DNA of 9,155 nt from Bacilli bacterium (lineage in GTDB: Bacteria; Bacillota_I; Bacilli_A; RFN20; CAG-288): NCBI GenBank assembly GCA_028707375.1, contig JAQWCB010000028.1, forward strand, positions 1 through 9,155, read 5' to 3'. The notes under the pieces are model-generated. The model worked only from the letters and a program-made list of their open reading frames with translations. It did not search any database and was not told the DNA's origin. Both the position numbers and the translations under genes were made by a program. Of the stretch, positions 6,534 through 9,155 are shown in pieces (position 1 is the stretch's first letter; every line of letters starts with the position of its first letter).

Positions 6534-7586
6534 ATGGGTAAAGAAAAAATAACTGAAACGGAAAATCTCTTTGTTACTGATATTCCTCACTATGAGGAAG
6601 GATATAACAAAGAAGAGAACACTATCGTTAGATTAGTGTCTAATCACCGCAATAAAAAACCTTACCAGGTGACTGGTATTCAAGATGTTGCTGCGGACAA
6701 CAACTGGAAAGCTTGGCTCTATCTTGGACCGATTATTGTTTTGCTTGTTGTCTTTCTTATCTATCCGTTAGTCAATACCATCTTTATTTCCTTTTTGGAT
6801 AATTATGATTATGTTAATGGAACATACGATGGTTTTACTTTTAACAATTTTGGTGTCATTTTTGGCCTAACGACCTACAATGGCGCTTATGAAACGGATT
6901 TTACAACTTACGCTATTCCCAATACGTTTATTCTTGTCTTTTTAACCGTGCCTTTGACCACTATTATCGCTCTTTTGATTTCGGTGGCTCTTAACTCAAT
7001 CAAATGGTTTAGAAATGCCTTGCAAGTTGTTTTCTTCTTGCCTTACGTTACTAATATGATTGCGGTTGGTATGGTTTTCTCTGTTATATTTGACACCAAT
7101 GGTGTTATTAACTATCTGTTTAATTTGGGAGAAACAGCCTGGATTAGTGGAGCGACGCGCGGAATGGCTTTTGTGCCATTAATCATTTACATCGTTTGGT
7201 GCGGTCTTCCGTTTAAAATTCTTATTTTCTTGTCAGGAATTCAAGGAATTGATAAACAGTACTATCAGGCGGCTCAAATTGATTCCGCCCCTCATTCGAA
7301 AGTGTTGTGGCGCATAACTGTTCCGTTAATTTCTCCACAAATTCTTTATATTTTAATTACTTCGTTTATCGGAGCTTTCAAACAGTATACAGCCATCGTT
7401 GGTTTATTCAATGGAGCTGGTACAATAGGAACGAAGAAGAACATGTATACTATCGTTTATTATATTTACGATAATTTGAATACGCATACTTCATTCGCGG
7501 CCGCCGCGGCAGTTTTCCTTTTTGTGATCATTATGATATTTACTTGGTTGCAATTTAAGGTTAGTAAACGCCGGGTGCATTACTAA
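6534..7586 (+). CDS. Sugar ABC transporter permease, MalF/UgpA type
   Basis: This 350-residue inner-membrane protein is one half of the importer channel. About six membrane helices are visible (roughly 61-85, 128-152, 162-185, 213-234, 267-290, 322-343). The EAA loop that docks into the ATPase is at 243-268: YYQAAQIDSA, then VLWRITVPLISP, with the usual Gly of the motif replaced by Ser251. The phrase VFFLPYVTNMIAVGMVF (165-182) is typical of the MalF/UgpA family. The N-terminal 58 or so residues are polar and acidic and should be cytoplasmic, longer than the short leader of most relatives. A ribosome site AGAGGA (6521-6526) lies inside the end of the ATPase gene, 7 bases from the ATG, and only 3 bases separate the genes. 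The second permease follows in the same operon. Confidence 0.94.
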   Translation: MGKEKITETENLFVTDIPHYEEGYNKEENTIVRLVSNHRNKKPYQVTGIQDVAADNNWKAWLYLGPIIVLLVVFLIYPLVNTIFISFLDNYDYVNGTYDGFTFNNFGVIFGLTTYNGAYETDFTTYAIPNTFILVFLTVPLTTIIALLISVALNSIKWFRNALQVVFFLPYVTNMIAVGMVFSVIFDTNGVINYLFNLGETAWISGATRGMAFVPLIIYIVWCGLPFKILIFLSGIQGIDKQYYQAAQIDSAPHSKVLWRITVPLISPQILYILITSFIGAFKQYTAIVGLFNGAGTIGTKKNMYTIVYYIYDNLNTHTSFAAAAAVFLFVIIMIFTWLQFKVSKRRVHY

Positions 7587-7590
7587 GGAG
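7585..7590 (+). promoter_or_regulatory. Ribosome site that sets the second permease start at 7598
   Basis: AAGGAG overlaps the stop codon of the first permease. It is 1 base from the ATG at 7592 but 7 bases from the in-frame ATG at 7598. Only the second spacing is workable, so translation should begin at 7598 and the product should lack the first two residues (Met-Ala) of the longer reading. Confidence 0.75.
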
Positions 7591-7597
7591 AATGGCT

Positions 7598-8560
7598 ATG
7601 GAACAAAAAAAATATACAACTTTCGAGGATCAAAGTTTCAGCGATAATATAATTTTATCAATCGGAGAGAAGGGAAGAACTGTCGAAGCGATTCAGCGCG
7701 CGGCCAACATTCGTCACATTATTGGCACGGTTATTGTCTATATTCTTATTCTCTTCGCGGCTTTTATAGTGATTTTCCCTTTCTATTGGATGATTATTAC
7801 TTCGTTGAAGATAAATGATGAAATTACCGCTTCGACCCAAACTTTTTTCCCGAGTATAGTCATGTGGACAAATTATGTTTATGTCTTTAATTCATTTGAT
7901 TTTAGCAATTATATGTTTAACACTATTATTGTAGGAATTTTCTCCACTGCCGGAACTATTCTTACGACGATTGCAGCGGCTTTCGCTTTTGCGCGATTAA
8001 AGTTCAAAGGACGCGATGCTTTATTTGCTATCTTCCTGATGACAATGATGATTCCAGGCGAAATGATGGTTATTTCTAACTATATCACAGTAGCTTCCTT
8101 CGGTTGGATTGGTGAAGGTCAAACAAGAATCGATGCTTACTTAGCGATGATTGTTCCTTTCGTTGTCAGTGTCTTCTACATTTATTTGCTCCGTCAAAAC
8201 TTTAAGCAAATACCTAATGAACTATATCTCGCCACAAAGGTCGATGGCAAATCTGATTGGACCTTCTTGTGGAAAGTTATGGTTCCCTTGGCGGCTCCAA
8301 CCATTATTTCAATTATTATTTTGAAATTTATGGGAACATGGAACGCTTATGTCTGGCCTAATTTGATTACTGATAATCCTGATTTCCGTTTAATCTCCAA
8401 TGGTTTACGTGGATCGTCATTCACGGATTTGGAAGGACGTGTCCAATATGGATATCAGATGGCAGCAACAGTTCTTGTTACGGTTCCTCTCTTCCTCTTA
8501 TTTATTTTCTTTAGAAAATATATTATGAGAGGCTTTGGACGTGCGGGAATTAAGGGTTAA
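7598..8560 (+). CDS. Sugar ABC transporter permease, MalG/UgpE type
   Basis: This second channel subunit has 320 residues from the start chosen by ribosome-site spacing; the longer frame from 7592 would give 322. Six membrane helices are visible (about 42-66, 105-130, 140-160, 178-198, 231-252, 287-305). The EAA loop at 207-234 reads NELYLATKVDGKSDW, then FLWKVMVPLAAP, keeping the central DG. Family hallmarks include AAAFAFARLKFKGRD, MIPGEMMVIS, WNAYVWP and the C-terminal end RKYIMRGFGRAGIKG, the standard close of MalG-type permeases. An N-terminal segment of about 40 charged residues precedes TM1. With the previous permease it forms the heterodimer that the ATPase drives. Its stop codon lies inside a stable hairpin before the binding-protein gene. 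Confidence 0.94.
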   Translation: MEQKKYTTFEDQSFSDNIILSIGEKGRTVEAIQRAANIRHIIGTVIVYILILFAAFIVIFPFYWMIITSLKINDEITASTQTFFPSIVMWTNYVYVFNSFDFSNYMFNTIIVGIFSTAGTILTTIAAAFAFARLKFKGRDALFAIFLMTMMIPGEMMVISNYITVASFGWIGEGQTRIDAYLAMIVPFVVSVFYIYLLRQNFKQIPNELYLATKVDGKSDWTFLWKVMVPLAAPTIISIIILKFMGTWNAYVWPNLITDNPDFRLISNGLRGSSFTDLEGRVQYGYQMAATVLVTVPLFLLFIFFRKYIMRGFGRAGIKG

Positions 8561-8575
8561 ACTTCGGTTTAATTT
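8554..8575 (+). other. C(UUCG)G hairpin across the permease stop codon
   Basis: TTAAAC (8557-8562) and GTTTAA (8567-8572) form a perfect stem closed by a TTCG loop, the exceptionally stable cUUCGg tetraloop. Three G-U pairs (GGG 8554-8556 with TTT 8573-8575) can extend it to nine pairs. The permease TAA (8558-8560) is within the stem. No T run follows, so it is not a standard terminator. A role in transcript stability or processing between the permease and binding-protein genes is inferred. Confidence 0.6.
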
Positions 8576-8631
8576 ATCGTCTTGATAATTAAATATATAT
8601 TCGATATTTCATTGGAAGGAGAAATAATTTA

Positions 8632-9155
8632 ATGAAAAAGAATCTATTATTACTACCTATCATCGCCTGCTTGGGTCTTTTAGGATCCTGTGGTGGCGAC
8701 ACCACTTCTTCAGTTACTAGCAACGGAACGACTTCAAATGAGCCTAATACCTCTAGTACTAGTACTGTAACTGAGTCTTTTATTACTGAGCCCACTACCA
8801 TTCAATTCTTGGTTAAAACGGGAAAGAGCAACGAAGGATTGATTGATGATTATATTGAGTCATTTAAGGCTGTTGAACCGAACGTGACAGTTAATAAATC
8901 GGTTATTTCTACAGGATATAACGATGTTGAGTCCAAGGTCATCAAAGGTTTTTCCATCAATGACTATCCGGATATTACAGTAGCATATCCTGATCATGTT
9001 GCTAACTATATCGATTATAACAAAGTACTTAACCTTCAAGATTTTATTGATAATGCTTCGTATGGTTGGACTGATGAAGACAAGGCCGATTACATTTCTG
9101 CTTTTGTTGAACCCGGTGATAAATATGCTATTCCCGGTATGTATTCTGTTCCTTT
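8632..9155 (+). CDS. Sugar-type extracellular solute-binding lipoprotein (partial, 3' end outside window)
   Basis: The open frame runs from ATG at 8632 off the window end, giving 174 residues of a protein usually 400-550 long. The signal peptide (K2, K3, then a Leu/Ile-rich core) ends in the lipobox LLGSC, so Cys20 should be lipidated and the protein tethered outside the membrane. A Ser/Thr-rich linker (about 24-52) follows. The N-lobe then begins: TTIQFLVKTG, GLIDDYIESFKAVEPNVTV, GYNDVESKVIKGF, YPDITVAYPDHVANYIDYNK and LNLQDFID match in order the start of family 1 solute-binding proteins (MalE/UgpB-like). AAGGAG (8616-8621) lies 10 bases before the start. It sits 71 bases after the second permease and must be the receptor of this importer. 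No strong promoter is visible in that gap (TTGATA at 8582 lacks a good -10). The ligand cannot be told from this half. Confidence 0.93.
   Translation, partial: MKKNLLLLPIIACLGLLGSCGGDTTSSVTSNGTTSNEPNTSSTSTVTESFITEPTTIQFLVKTGKSNEGLIDDYIESFKAVEPNVTVNKSVISTGYNDVESKVIKGFSINDYPDITVAYPDHVANYIDYNKVLNLQDFIDNASYGWTDEDKADYISAFVEPGDKYAIPGMYSVP

Noticed and set aside
8582..8609. A separate promoter for the binding-protein gene (TTGATA with a 17-base spacer)
   Set aside because: The hexamer at -10 spacing is TATTTC, a poor match in very AT-rich sequence; operon read-through explains expression without it.
8589..8801. Minus-strand frame of 70 codons opposite the binding-protein start
   Set aside because: It is antisense to the signal peptide and Ser/Thr-rich linker; its Val-rich sequence is the complement of that repeat-like coding.

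Overview
The window is AT-rich bacterial DNA from a low-GC Gram-positive relative (Bacilli or a Mollicutes-related lineage; inference). The support is a Bacilli-like EF-Tu C-terminus, strong AGGAGG-type ribosome sites, near-consensus TTGAnn-17-TATAAT promoters, Gram-positive-style lipoprotein signals, and a MalK-type ATPase with a large internal insertion, as I recall from mycoplasma homologues. UGA behaves as a stop: no long reading frame needs UGA read as Trp, Trp is encoded by UGG, and the second RDD gene ends in TGA followed at once by TAG. The standard bacterial code fits. I cannot name a genus.

Layout: (1) 1-223, the last 49 codons of tuf (EF-Tu) and its intrinsic terminator. (2) 224-594, an intergenic stretch with no convincing gene, ending in a terminator that serves the opposite strand. 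(3) 595-749, a minus-strand tRNA-Ser(GCU) with encoded CCA and its own promoter. (4) 806-2987, a divergent plus-strand promoter driving two overlapping genes (TAATG) for paralogous RDD-family membrane proteins, each with a roughly 150-175 residue extracytoplasmic domain between TM1 and TM2. (5) 3007-9155, a second strong promoter and a five-gene operon that runs off the window end: an unrecognised exported protein with three C-terminal membrane helices, a MalK/UgpC-type ATPase, two MalF/MalG-type permeases, and the start of a lipoprotein solute-binding protein.

The last four genes of region 5 make a complete carbohydrate-type ABC importer: the lipoprotein captures the solute outside, the two permeases form the channel, and the ATPase drives it. 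No glycosidase or other enzyme in the window reveals the substrate. The most unusual element is a domain of about 269 residues placed inside the ATPase helical subdomain. All nucleotide-binding motifs are kept, and removing the insert leaves a protein of normal MalK length (about 366 aa). The unrecognised exported protein at the head of the operon and the N-terminal cytoplasmic tails on both permeases suggest an importer with extra regulatory or structural parts. A C(UUCG)G hairpin sits over the stop codon of the second permease, just before the binding-protein gene, and may set transcript stability there.
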